The notes beneath the pieces were generated by a model. The model did not search any database. It was not told the origin of the DNA and was given only the letters and a program-made list of their open reading frames with translations. Positions 34,836 through 43,869 of a stretch of 64,000 nucleotides of DNA are shown one piece after another. The first letter of the stretch is position 1, and each line of letters begins with the position of its first letter. The translations under genes and the position numbers were made by a program. Source of the stretch: Paraburkholderia azotifigens. GTDB lineage: Bacteria > Pseudomonadota > Gammaproteobacteria > Burkholderiales > Burkholderiaceae. The DNA lies in NCBI RefSeq assembly GCF_007995085.1, contig NZ_VOQS01000003.1, positions 2,604,001 to 2,668,000 of the forward strand, read 5' to 3'.

Positions 34836-35771
34836 ATGAACGAGTCCCAGATCGATGCACGCGAATTCGCGTCTACCGTGATGGCAGTTCCGCCGCTCGC
34901 GCGTCGCGCCGATCTGTCGCTCGACATCGACGCCAACGCGGCGCTGATCCGGCATATCGAAGCGGGTGGCGTGCGTACGCTGCTGTACGGCGGCAACGCG
35001 AATTTCTATCACGTGGCCGTCAGCGAATACCGCGAACTGCTCGACATGCTGGCGGAGCACACCGCGCCCACTACGCGCGTGATCCCGGCCATCGGGCCGG
35101 ACTACGGCAAGATGCTCGATCAGGCGCGCATCCTCGCGCAGACCTCGTACCGCACGGCGATGGTGTTGCCGCTGTCCGGTTTCACGACGCCGGCGGGCGT
35201 CGAAGCGGGGCTCACGCGCATCGTCGATACGGCGGGCATGCCGCTTACGCTGTACATCAAGAGCGAAGATTACGTGGATGTCGACACGCTCGCGCGGCTC
35301 GTCGATCGCGGCACGTTGATCGCGGTCAAGTACGCGATCGTCCGCGAGAACCCGGCTGACGATCCGTATCTGCGGCGTCTGCTGGAAAGCGTGAGTCCGT
35401 CTCGCGTGATCTCCGGCATGGGCGAGCGTCCCGCGCTGACGCACGTGCGCGACTTCGGCCTTGCAGCGTGGACGACGGGCAGCGGCTGCATCGCTCCGCA
35501 CGCCGTGATGGGACTGCTCGCGGCCGCGAAGGAAGGGCGCGCCGCCGACGCGCAGCGCCTCTACGACGCCTTCATGCCGCTTGAAACGCTGCGCGACAAC
35601 ATCTCGCTGATCCGCGTGCTGCACGACGCCGTAACGTTTTCGGGCATCGCCGACATGGGTTCGATGCTGCCGCTGCTGAGCGCGACGCCCGTCGAACATC
35701 ATGGCGCCGTCGCGCGGGCGGTGCGCGATCTGCTCGCGTTCGAACGCGAGTACGCGGCGGCCGCGGCTTAA
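34836..35771 (+). CDS. Dihydrodipicolinate synthase/N-acetylneuraminate lyase family protein
   Basis: 311 aa TIM-barrel enzyme. The Schiff-base Lys is K165 (GTLIAVKYAIV), with the partner Tyr at Y140 (LTLYIKSEDY). The usual GTTGE loop is replaced by YGGNANFYHVAVSEY, so it is not DapA itself. Relatives act as keto-deoxy sugar-acid aldolases or dehydratases. It shares its locus with a porin, a hexuronate-type MFS carrier and a uronate dehydrogenase, which fits sugar-acid breakdown (inference). Confidence 0.87.
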   Translation: MNESQIDAREFASTVMAVPPLARRADLSLDIDANAALIRHIEAGGVRTLLYGGNANFYHVAVSEYRELLDMLAEHTAPTTRVIPAIGPDYGKMLDQARILAQTSYRTAMVLPLSGFTTPAGVEAGLTRIVDTAGMPLTLYIKSEDYVDVDTLARLVDRGTLIAVKYAIVRENPADDPYLRRLLESVSPSRVISGMGERPALTHVRDFGLAAWTTGSGCIAPHAVMGLLAAAKEGRAADAQRLYDAFMPLETLRDNISLIRVLHDAVTFSGIADMGSMLPLLSATPVEHHGAVARAVRDLLAFEREYAAAAA

Positions 35772-35927
35772 GGCGAATCGGACGGCCGCTGAATTCGAAG
35801 AACAGAGCAGGGCAACAAGAACTCTCGCGCTGCGCGACCCTTGAGCGCACAGCACGACGAAATCAGGCAACAGCAACAGGCAACGACAGGCAACAACATC
35901 AATACCAAGCCCGAGGAGGGGATACGG

Positions 35928-37163
35928 ATGGAGAAGAAGCAATTTTCTGGCGCCACAGCGGCACTCGTGATCGGCGCGTCGCTGGCAACGGCGGCGCCTG
36001 CCTTCGCGCAGAACAGCGTGACGCTGTACGGCATCGTCGATAACGGCATCGGTTATCAGTCGAGTTCGACGTCGCTCGGTTCGACCGCAAACGGCCACTC
36101 GGCAGTCAAGATGGTCACGGGCGTGTGGGCAGGCAGCCGCTTCGGCTTGAAGGGCGCGGAAGACCTCGGTGGCGGCACCAAGGCGATCTTCACGCTGGAA
36201 GAGGGCTTCAGCGCGAACAGCGGCGCAATGTCGACGAACAACCTGATGTTCAGCCGCCAGGCGTTCGTCGGCGTGACGAACGACGCATACGGTTCGCTGA
36301 CGGCGGGCCGCCAGTACGCGTCGTACTACCAGCTGCTCTCGCCGTACAGCCCGACCACCTGGCTCACGGGCTTCTACGGCGCGCACGCGGGCGACGTCGA
36401 CGGTCTCGATACGATCTACCGCGCGAACAACACGCTGCTGTACATGTCGCCGAAGCTCTACGGCTTCAAGTTCAGCGGCTCGTATTCGTTTGCGGGCGTG
36501 CCGGGCAGCGCATATCAGGGTTCGACGTGGAGCACGGCGGTGCAGTACGCGCAGGGCCCGATCGGCATCGCGGTCGGCTTCTCGAAGATCAACAACTCGA
36601 ACGTGAACGGCGGCGCTTTCGGCACCGATTCGGCGACCTCGAACGCGGGTGCGCAGGCGGGTATCTCGGCCGTGACCAACGGCTACCAGTCGGCACGCGC
36701 GCAGCAGCGCTTCGCGGTCGGCGCGGGCTACACGTTCAACAGCCAGTTCGACATCACGGCGACGTACTCGAACGTGCAGTACATTCCGGGCGTCGGCTCG
36801 GGCTTCCACGATCTGTCGATCTGGAATTCGGGCGGCATCGTGCTGCACTGGAAGCCGACGGCGGCATGGGACTTCGCGACGGGCTACGCGTACACGCGCG
36901 CGACGAAGGCCAACGGCATCTCGAGCAACGCGTCGTACTCGCAGGTCAACCTGTCCGAGTACTACTCGCTGTCCAAGCGTACGGGCATCTACGCGCTGCA
37001 GGCGTATCAGCGCGCGAACGGCCAGACGCTGGCGCCGAACGCGACGGGCGGCGGCACGCACATCATCAACGCAACGGCAACGATCGGCGATGGCTTCAAC
37101 TCGACGCCTTCGTCGTCGCGCAGCATGGTGGGCGTCGGTGCGGGCATTATTCACCGGTTCTAA
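35928..37163 (+). CDS. Burkholderia-type trimeric outer-membrane porin
   Basis: 411 aa from ATG 35928 with GAGGAGG 8 bp upstream; an in-frame ATG at 35841 lacks a site and a signal peptide. The signal peptide MEKKQFSGATAALVIGASLA ends at PAFA-QNSVTLYG, the usual OpcP/Omp38-type mature start. The 16-strand barrel contains WAGSRFGLKGAEDLGGGTKA, SRQAFVGVTN and ends VGAGIIHRF. It probably lets sugar acids pass with the DapA-like gene 156 bp upstream. Confidence 0.93.
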   Translation: MEKKQFSGATAALVIGASLATAAPAFAQNSVTLYGIVDNGIGYQSSSTSLGSTANGHSAVKMVTGVWAGSRFGLKGAEDLGGGTKAIFTLEEGFSANSGAMSTNNLMFSRQAFVGVTNDAYGSLTAGRQYASYYQLLSPYSPTTWLTGFYGAHAGDVDGLDTIYRANNTLLYMSPKLYGFKFSGSYSFAGVPGSAYQGSTWSTAVQYAQGPIGIAVGFSKINNSNVNGGAFGTDSATSNAGAQAGISAVTNGYQSARAQQRFAVGAGYTFNSQFDITATYSNVQYIPGVGSGFHDLSIWNSGGIVLHWKPTAAWDFATGYAYTRATKANGISSNASYSQVNLSEYYSLSKRTGIYALQAYQRANGQTLAPNATGGGTHIINATATIGDGFNSTPSSSRSMVGVGAGIIHRF

Positions 37164-37193
37164 TGCTGGTCGAAGGTTGTGAAGCAGGACAGG

Positions 37194-37218
37194 GCGCCGC
37201 AATTGCGGCGCTTTTTAT
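37194..37218 (+). terminator. Rho-independent terminator after the porin gene
   Basis: Perfect 18-bp palindrome GCGCCGCAATTGCGGCGC (37194-37211) followed by TTTTTATT. It lies 30 bp after the porin stop. Confidence 0.88.
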
Positions 37219-37340
37219 TGCAGGCGGCTGTGAGAAAGTTGTGATCAGGCAATGTCGGTATCAAACGACGGCGCCCGAAACGGTTCGGCGCGAAACAGCC
37301 GTTACCCAGCGTGCAGAACGCTACTGGCCATTCAGTCAAA

Positions 37341-37364
37341 ACGCCGCCCGTGGGCGGCGTTTTT
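37341..37364. terminator. Bidirectional terminator before udh
   Basis: ACGCCGCCC-GT-GGGCGGCGT stem (37341-37360) with A residues before and TTTTT after; usable in both directions, mainly for the minus-strand exuT-udh transcript. The region 37219-37340 between the two terminators shows no gene. Confidence 0.85.
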
Positions 37365-37429
37365 CATCATGTGATCGATGACCTGCATCAGGGCCCTGCA
37401 CCTTGGGCCTGCGTCAGGCAGCGCTCTCC

Positions 37430-38245
37430 TCAGTCACGGCCACCGCGCTTCTCAGGCGGCGTGTAGTCGATCGTCACGAAGCTGCCGCCCTGAAAACGCT
37501 GAGCGACGGGATCGAGCGGATTGGCTTGCTTGAGAATTTCACCCGCATAGTCTTCGGAGTTCTGCTTCGGCTGATAGCCGAGCGGTGCCGCTGCGGAGTT
37601 GTCCCAATAGCTGCGCGTGTTGTTCGACACGCCCCAGACCACCTGAAATCCCAGTTCAGGCACCTGGATGCAGCGGTCGATCAGATGCAGGAAATCGTCA
37701 TGGCCGAGCCATGTGCTCAGATGACGGAACTCGGTCGGCTTTTCGATGCAGCTGCCGATGCGGATGCACACGCTCTCGATGCCATGCTTGTCCCAGTACA
37801 TGCGCGCGAGCGATTCGCCCCACGCCTTGCTGAGCCCGTAGAAGCCATCGGGGCGGAACGCGCAGTCAAGCGTGAGTTTGTCTTCGACGGGATACATGCC
37901 GATAGCGTGATTCGAACTCGCGAAGATGATGCGGCGCACGCCATGCCGCCGCGCGCCTTCATACACCTCGACGAGGCCGCGCAGATTGTTCTCGATGATT
38001 TCGGGCAGCGGCCGTTCGACGCTCGTGCCCGCCATATGAATCAGCACGTCGACGCCTTGCATCAGCCGGTCCACCACCGCGGGATCGCGCAGGTCGCCGT
38101 GCATCACGTCTTCGCCATCGAACATCGGTTCCAGTGCACGCGAGCCCGCGGCGGAACGCAGGTTCACGCCGCGCCCGTTCAGCGCGGCACGCAGGAAGCG
38201 GCCAAGCTGACCGCCCGCACCGCTCAACGCAATCTTTTTCGTCAT
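37430..38245 (-). CDS. udh: NAD-dependent uronate dehydrogenase
   Basis: 271 aa from ATG 38245 with AAGAAGG upstream. Extended-SDR fold with GAGGQLG (9-15), ASSNHAIG (S111-N112-H113) and the catalytic Y136-x3-K140 (FYGLSK). The region RIGSCIEKPTEFRHLSTWLG and the tail RFQGGSFV match the recalled Agrobacterium/Pseudomonas Udh closely. Udh oxidises D-galacturonate and D-glucuronate to the aldarolactones, the first step of the oxidative uronate path. It lies 39 bp after the ExuT-like carrier on the same strand. Confidence 0.93.
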   Translation of the reverse strand: MTKKIALSGAGGQLGRFLRAALNGRGVNLRSAAGSRALEPMFDGEDVMHGDLRDPAVVDRLMQGVDVLIHMAGTSVERPLPEIIENNLRGLVEVYEGARRHGVRRIIFASSNHAIGMYPVEDKLTLDCAFRPDGFYGLSKAWGESLARMYWDKHGIESVCIRIGSCIEKPTEFRHLSTWLGHDDFLHLIDRCIQVPELGFQVVWGVSNNTRSYWDNSAAAPLGYQPKQNSEDYAGEILKQANPLDPVAQRFQGGSFVTIDYTPPEKRGGRD

Positions 38246-38284
38246 GGTCAAACCTTCTTGTAGGTCAGGCAGGGGGTCAGCGGA

Positions 38285-39601
38285 TCAACGGCCCGGCGTC
38301 TGCCGTCCGGCGAATTCCAGGGGCACGGCAGCGCGGGCCTGCGTGGAGGTCTCGCCATGGGTGATGAGCTTCCAGGCGACGATCGCGCCGATCACGTCGA
38401 ACAGCATCAGGCAGACGAACAGCGGGTTATAGCCGAGAGTAGCCGCCAACGCGCCGACGATCAACGAGAAGATCATGCCGCCCAGCCAGCCGAACATGCC
38501 CGAGAAGCCGGTAGCCGTGGCCACCTCGTGCTGGCCGAAGACGTCGGAAGCGAGCGTGAACAGCGCGCCCGAAATCGACTGGTGTGCGAACGCGCCGATG
38601 CAGAACAGCGCGATCGCGACATATGGGCTGGATGCGAGCCCGATACATGCTGGGCCGATCATCAGCACCGCGCCGCAAATGATGACCAGCTTGCGCGACG
38701 TGATCAGCGACGCGTCGAAGCGGCGAATGAAGAAGGGCGCGAGGTAGCCGCCGACGACGCAGCCGAGGTCCGCGGCCAGGAACGGCATCCAGCCGAACAG
38801 CGCGATCTCTTTCAGGTTCATGTGACGCACGCTGAACAGATAGAGGGGAATCCAGAAGTTGAAGGTCTGCCACGCCGGCTCGGCGAGAAAACGCGGTATC
38901 GCGATGCCCCAGAAACGGCGCGTCGACAGCACGTGTCGCCACGACGGACGCGTCGTCGCATCCTGCGCGCGGCGCTCCTGGCCGGAGAGGATATATTGAC
39001 GCTCGTCTGTCGACAGATTCGGATGATCTTCAGGCTTGCGAAAGAACACGAGCCACAGTGCGACCCAGATCAGCGCCGAGCCGCCCGTCACGACGAAGGC
39101 CATCTGCCAGTTGAAGGTGAGAATGCAGTACACGACGAGCGGCGGCGCGAGCATCGCGCCGACCGAGGTGCCCGTGTTCAGCCAGCCCGTCGCGATCGAA
39201 CGCTCCTTCGCCGGAAACCATTGGCTGATTGCCTTCATGCCCGCCGGGAAAATCGCAGCTTCGCTCATGCCGAGCAGGCCGCGGAAGAATGCGAGCGAGG
39301 TCCAGCCGGTGGCGAGGCCGTGCAGCATGTTCGACGCGGCCCACGCGATGGCGAAGATCGCAAAGCCGATCTTGAGGCCGACGAAGTCGAGGATATAGCC
39401 TGCGATGGGCTGCATTACCGTATAGGCGCCCTGGAAGGCGGCGACGACATACGAGTATTGCTGGGTCGTCATGTGCAGCTTGTCGGTCAGCGTCGGTGCG
39501 GCGACGGACAGCGAACTGCGCGCGAGATAGTTGAAGATGGTCCCGAGCATGATGAGCCCGATGATCCACCAGCGTAGTCCTTTGATCGTGTGGCGTTGCA
39601 T
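38285..39601 (-). CDS. exuT: ACS-family MFS transporter, hexuronate (ExuT-like)
   Basis: 438 aa with 12 predicted helices. The start RWWIIGLIMLGTIFNYLARS and FRGLLGMSEAAIFPAGMKAI, followed by EVATATGFSGMFGWLGGMIF, are typical of ExuT/GudP-type hexuronate and aldarate carriers. The downstream uronate dehydrogenase makes galacturonate or glucuronate the likely substrate. The 363-bp region upstream contains a TTGT-CAA-GCAA site over a possible -35 (39776-39786). Confidence 0.9.
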   Translation of the reverse strand: MQRHTIKGLRWWIIGLIMLGTIFNYLARSSLSVAAPTLTDKLHMTTQQYSYVVAAFQGAYTVMQPIAGYILDFVGLKIGFAIFAIAWAASNMLHGLATGWTSLAFFRGLLGMSEAAIFPAGMKAISQWFPAKERSIATGWLNTGTSVGAMLAPPLVVYCILTFNWQMAFVVTGGSALIWVALWLVFFRKPEDHPNLSTDERQYILSGQERRAQDATTRPSWRHVLSTRRFWGIAIPRFLAEPAWQTFNFWIPLYLFSVRHMNLKEIALFGWMPFLAADLGCVVGGYLAPFFIRRFDASLITSRKLVIICGAVLMIGPACIGLASSPYVAIALFCIGAFAHQSISGALFTLASDVFGQHEVATATGFSGMFGWLGGMIFSLIVGALAATLGYNPLFVCLMLFDVIGAIVAWKLITHGETSTQARAAVPLEFAGRQTPGR

Positions 39602-39775
39602 TGCTTGTCTCCTGCGGATGACGGTCGTCGTGTACCGCTGGCGATGCCGTCTGATGCGTCTGCGTATGTCTGGCGCGAGGTTGTGGGGAACGCTGCGGGG
39701 CGCGCCGTGCCGCCGCAGCGCGTGTTGCGAACGGGGATCGTTCTGTGTCGGGCATCGTCGCTTCGAGTCGTCAAC

Positions 39776-39786
39776 TTGTCAAGCAA
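39776..39786. promoter_or_regulatory. Weak FadR-like site upstream of exuT
   Basis: TTGTCAAGCAA differs from the TTGT-N3-ACAA pattern at one position; on the minus strand it contains TTGACA, a possible exuT -35. Suggests joint control with the DapA-like gene, but it is the weakest of the set. Confidence 0.35.
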
Positions 39787-39838
39787 ATGTTGTTGAAGCT
39801 TAGGGCGATCCCTGGTTTCAGCGACAGCGTCGTACTGC

Positions 39839-39878
39839 CTTTAATCTCACTATTTGCTTGATTAAAGCTATTTGTGAG
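39839..39878. other. AT-rich interlocking inverted repeats in the exuT-kinase-relic gap
   Basis: CTTTAATC (39839-39846) pairs with GATTAAAG (39860-39867), while CTCAC (39846-39850) pairs with GTGAG (39874-39878); the two pairings are mutually exclusive. The stretch is far more AT-rich than its surroundings. Function unknown. Confidence 0.4.
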
Positions 39879-39920
39879 GCCTGCGAAAGCATGACGCAAC
39901 GTCTATCTGAGGTTTGAAAA

Positions 39921-39933
39921 GTTGTTTTACAAC
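39921..39933. promoter_or_regulatory. Orphan GTTGT-TTT-ACAAC operator before the kinase relic
   Basis: A perfect palindrome nearly identical to the operator of the DapA-like gene: GTTGTTTTACAACAT here against GTTGTTTGACAACAT there. It lies 32 bp before the first in-frame ATG of the broken kinase, where no sugar-acid gene now exists. Confidence 0.55.
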
Positions 39934-39964
39934 ATGGCCTTGCGCTGCGGGGTTGTACGTCCGT

Positions 39965-42075
39965 ATGAGACTGTATGGGCGCGCCGTCGAAATCGATACC
40001 TTGCTGGCGTCGTTCGAGCGGGTCATGGAAGAAGGCCGGCCCGAACTCGTGCTTGTTTCCGGCTACTCGGGCGTCGGCAAATCGTCGCTGGTCTACGAGC
40101 TGCATAAGCCGCTCGTGCCGCCGCGCGGCTTCTTCGCATCGGGCAAGTTCGACCAGTACAAGCGTGACATTCCGTATGCGACGCTAGCGCAAGCCTTCCA
40201 GAGCCTGATTCGCCCCATCCTCGCCAGACATGACGACGAGTTGGCCCGCTGGCGCGATGCGATTCGTGAGGCGCTGGGTCCGAATGGTCAGTTGATGGTC
40301 GATCTAGTCCCTGAGCTGAAGCTCATCATCGGAGAGCAGCCGCCTGTTCCCGAGCTTCCTCCGCAGGATGCGCCGCGCCGTTTCCAGCTGGTCTTCCGCC
40401 GGTTCATCGGCATGTTCACGCGCGAGCATCCGCTTGCGCTCCTCGACGATCTGCAGTGGCTCGACGCCGCCACCCTGGATCTGATGGAGGATCTGCTCAC
40501 GCATCCGGACGTGAATGATTTCGCAGGTGCTGTCGAGCGAAATCGTTCTTCCCAGACTGATCGAGACGCTGATACGGATCGCGGTCGAAAATGCGGGCGC
40601 CGAGCGCGGTCTCCTCATCCTCGTTCGAGGCGGCGCGCGCGGAGGCGAGCCGTGCATCGAAGCCGAAGCGACGAGCCGACTATGTGCGGCGCACGCGGTC
40701 GCGGTCCGTGTTGTGCCTGCCCATGGTCAGGCAGGGGGAGCTTGTCGGCGTCCTGTATCTGGAGAGCAACCTCGCGCCGTGCGTCTTCACATCGGACCGC
40801 GTCGCGCTGCTGCAACTGCTGGCTTCGCAAGCCGCCATTTCACTGGACAACGCCGCGCTCTATACCGACCTGCAGCGCAGCGAGCATCGCTACCGGCAGC
40901 TCTTCAGCGAAACGCCCGTCGGCCTGTGGCAAACGGAGGCACAGACGCTGGTCGCGATGTTGACGTCGTTGCGGCAACACGGTGTGCAGGATCTGTCGCA
41001 ATACATCGACGACCATCCCGAGTGGCTCACCAGTGCATACGAAGGACTCGTGCTCGAAGACGCCAACCATTACGCGATGCAGATGTTCGGTGCGCGCGAC
41101 GGGCGCGAGCTGCTCGGCCCGTTGTCGTGGGTCTGGCGAGCGAATCCCGGCACATTCCGGCGCGCTGTGACAAGCCGGTATAACGGCGAAGAACTGTTTC
41201 AGGAAACGACGAAGCTGCCCACACTCGACGGCCGGGTCATCGATGTGCTCTTCACCGTTGCGCGTCCGCGCAAGAACGACGATCAGGGCATGGCCGTCAT
41301 CAGTCTCGTCGATCTGACCGAGCGGATTCGCGCGCAGGACATGCTTCAGCGGGTGCAGGCGGATTTCGCCCATGCTGCGCGTATTTCGATGCTCGGCGAG
41401 CTGGCGGCGTCGATCGCGCACGAACTGAAGCAGCCGCTCGCCGCGATCAATATGAGCGGCCAGGCCGTACTGCGCTGGCTCAACCGGCCTGTGCCGAACC
41501 TCGACGAAGCGCGCGCCACGGGCGAGCGGATCATGGTCGACGCCGAGCGTGCCGTGAACATCATTCAGCGCATCCATGGGATGGCGGCTCGCGACACGCC
41601 CCAACACACGCTCGTATCGCTTGCGGACCTCATCGACGAGGCGCTTGGCTTCCTCGATCACGAACTTCAGTTGCACAGCGTCGCGGTGACGCGCGCGTAT
41701 GCGGCGGGCGCGCAGCACGTGCTTGCCGACCGCGTCCAGTTGCAGCAGGTGATCGTCAACCTCACCGTCAATGCGATGCAGGCGATCACGCAAGCGCAAA
41801 GTGCGCGGCGCGAGATCACCATTCGGGTTGACATGCAGGATGCCGCCACGCTGTGCTGCGCGGTGGAGGACAGTGGACCGGGCATTGCCCCCGAACATCT
41901 CGACAGCCTGTTCGAAAGCTTCTTCACGACCAGGGAAAGCGGCATGGGCATGGGCCTGCCCATCTGCCGCTCGATCATCGAGGCCCACGGCGGGCGCATC
42001 CCGGCTGACAACAAATCGGTTCATGGCGGCGCGCGGTTCGGCCTCACGCTGCCGATGGCCAGCGGCATCCGATGA
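39965..42075 (+). pseudogene. Collapsed AAA-ATPase/GAF/PAS hybrid histidine kinase
   Basis: The piece starts with an AAA ATPase domain (MRLYGRAVEIDTLLASFERV; Walker A GYSGVGKSSL; Walker B LALLDDLQWLD) that normally follows an N-terminal kinase-like domain, absent here. Near 40515 the frame changes and it jumps straight into a GAF domain (SSEIVLPRLIETLIRIAVEN), losing the long central region. Near 40676 the frame changes again inside the GAF domain (RRTRSRSVLCLPMVRQGE). From there a GAF end, a PAS region, and HisKA/HATPase domains (SIAHELKQPLAAINMS; VIVNLTVNAMQAI; EDSGPGI; GMGMGLPI) are intact to the stop at 42075. The last frame (open from 40591) might still give a short kinase. It is a multiply deleted pseudogene overall. 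Confidence 0.8.
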
Positions 42076-42097
42076 GCCGCTGGCGGGCGTCAGCCGC

Positions 42098-43246
42098 TCA
42101 GAGGCCGCTGACTGTCTTGACGGTCACCCACTGGCCGTTCTTTACCTGATAGACCGTGGACGAGCCGTTCTTCAGCGAGCCGTTCGCGTTGAACTCGATA
42201 TGGCCCGTGATGCCGTCGAAGCTGATGCTTTGCAGCTTCGCGCGGTAGTCGTCGGGCTTCGTCGAATTGGCCGCCTGCATCGCCTTGATGGCCGTCCACG
42301 CCGCGTCATAGCCGAACGGCGCGTACGAAAGCACATCCTCGCCGAACTTCTGCTTGAAGCGTTCGGCGAACTTCGCGCCGACGGGCGTGCTGTCGAGGGG
42401 ACGGCCATATTCCCAGGCCATTGCGCCTTCGGACACGTCGCCCGCGAGCTTGATGAAGTCGATGTCCTTCACGCCGCCGCCGCCCACGAATTGCGCCTTG
42501 ATGCCGAGCTGGTTCATCTGCTTCATGATGCCGGCCGCCTGCGGATTGAGCGCGCCCACGAAAATCAGATCGGGGTTCTTGGCCTTGAGATTGGTGAGCT
42601 GCGTCTTGAAGTCGGACGCCTGGTTGGTCGTGTATTCGCGGTCGATGATGTCGCCGCCATGCGCCTTGACCGCCTTCACGAATTCGTCGGCTTCGCCCTG
42701 GCCGAACGCTGTCCGGTCGTCGATCACGGCGATGCGCTTGGCCTTCGTCGTCGTGACCGCGTAGGCGCCCGCCGTGCCCGCGTTTTGCGCGTCGCTCGAG
42801 ATCACCATGAACATGTTCTTGAAGCCGCGGTTGCTGATGATCGGGTTGGTCGCGGCGGGGTCGATGTCGGGCAGACCTGCCTTTTCGTAGAGATCCGAAG
42901 CGGGGATCGTCGTGCCCGAGTTGAAGTGGCCGACAACGACCGAAACGCCCTGGTCGACCAGCTTTTGCGCGACCTGCACGCCGACGCGCGGGTCGGCCTG
43001 ATCGTCCTGCGAGAGGAGTTCGAACGAGACGGGCTGACCGTTGATCTTGACGCCTTGTGCCTTGGCGTCGTCGAGCGCCATCTTGACGCCGTTCTGCAGG
43101 TCTTTGCCGTAATTGGCGTTGGGCCCCGTGAGCGGCGCGGCAAAGCCGATCTTTACGACTGTGTCCGCGCGAGAGGCGAGTGGTGCAACAGCGAGAAGTG
43201 CTCCAACTGCAACCGCGATCGGGGTGAGAGTCTTTGCAAAACGCAT
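42098..43246 (-). CDS. Branched-chain amino-acid ABC transporter substrate-binding protein
   Basis: 382 aa from ATG 43246 with AAGGAAAC upstream; the frame is open much further but without signal-like sequence. Signal peptide MRFAKTLTPIAVAVGALLAV, cleaved near SRA-DTVVKIG. LivJ/LivK-type fold: KIGFAAPLTGPNANYGKDLQ, VVGHFNSGTTIPASDLYEKA, AVIDDRTAFGQGEADEF. No permease or ATPase genes are next to it, so it must work with subunits encoded elsewhere. Ligand likely Leu/Ile/Val or related. Confidence 0.93.
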   Translation of the reverse strand: MRFAKTLTPIAVAVGALLAVAPLASRADTVVKIGFAAPLTGPNANYGKDLQNGVKMALDDAKAQGVKINGQPVSFELLSQDDQADPRVGVQVAQKLVDQGVSVVVGHFNSGTTIPASDLYEKAGLPDIDPAATNPIISNRGFKNMFMVISSDAQNAGTAGAYAVTTTKAKRIAVIDDRTAFGQGEADEFVKAVKAHGGDIIDREYTTNQASDFKTQLTNLKAKNPDLIFVGALNPQAAGIMKQMNQLGIKAQFVGGGGVKDIDFIKLAGDVSEGAMAWEYGRPLDSTPVGAKFAERFKQKFGEDVLSYAPFGYDAAWTAIKAMQAANSTKPDDYRAKLQSISFDGITGHIEFNANGSLKNGSSTVYQVKNGQWVTVKTVSGL

Positions 43247-43869
43247 GTTGTTTCCTTTGTCGACAAGCATGAAATCGTTGTTATGGCATATAGGCCGGCT
43301 TTGTTCGCGTGCGTCCCGCGCTTCGCGCGGCGGGGCGGCGGCCGGTGCGCGGCTCCTGTCCGTATCGACTGCGTGTGAGTACCTCCTCAATAGGCGTGGC
43401 ATCGGCAGAATCGCCCCGAACGGCCGACGCAGCGGCGATTGCTGGAAGCGACCGCGTGAAAAGACTATAGGAAGCCAATATCGCCCGGTCTTGATGTTTC
43501 GCGACGATTCCAATGCGCATTTCGGCATAACAGGCTTGTTCCAGGCAATCAGGGAAAATACGCGCGCACGGGCGTGCGGCAACGGCCGGATGAGGTGGTT
43601 TCGCGGCTGCGCGCGAAGCCGTGGCGAAGCTGTCGCCATCGCCCGGAAAACCTTGCCAGGAAAGGCACCGGGGGCCATGACACGAGTCGACATAATTCGT
43701 CGATAGCCATCGTCCGGGCGCTCGACCATACTGCGTTCCGCGTGCTGAGCTGCAACAACAAAACGAACCGGCGATTCACGCAACCGTGACATCGCCGATG
43801 CCGCCTCGAATGAAGCAAATCATCGGCCGATCCGCTCAGATCAATTGATCGATGACAGGACTTCACATC
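43247..43869. other. Intergenic region between livK-like and lipoprotein genes
   Basis: Roughly 620 bp with no convincing gene in any frame. It holds the upstream region of the binding-protein gene and, at 43839-43850, a perfect 12-bp palindrome GATCAATTGATC 19 bp before the lipoprotein start, a possible regulator site. Nothing else is recognised. Confidence 0.5.

Noticed and set aside
33573..37202. A very long antisense open frame (over 1200 codons) across the SDR-to-porin region
   Set aside because: It is an antisense frame of several well-supported genes, Arg/His/Ala-rich, without domains or a ribosome site. High GC at third codon positions makes such frames common here.
40515..40680. Frame changes in the AAA/GAF kinase explained by simple sequencing errors
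   Set aside because: Restoring the frame would not help: at the first junction the AAA domain is directly followed by GAF, and most of the intervening protein is missing, so real deletions are needed.
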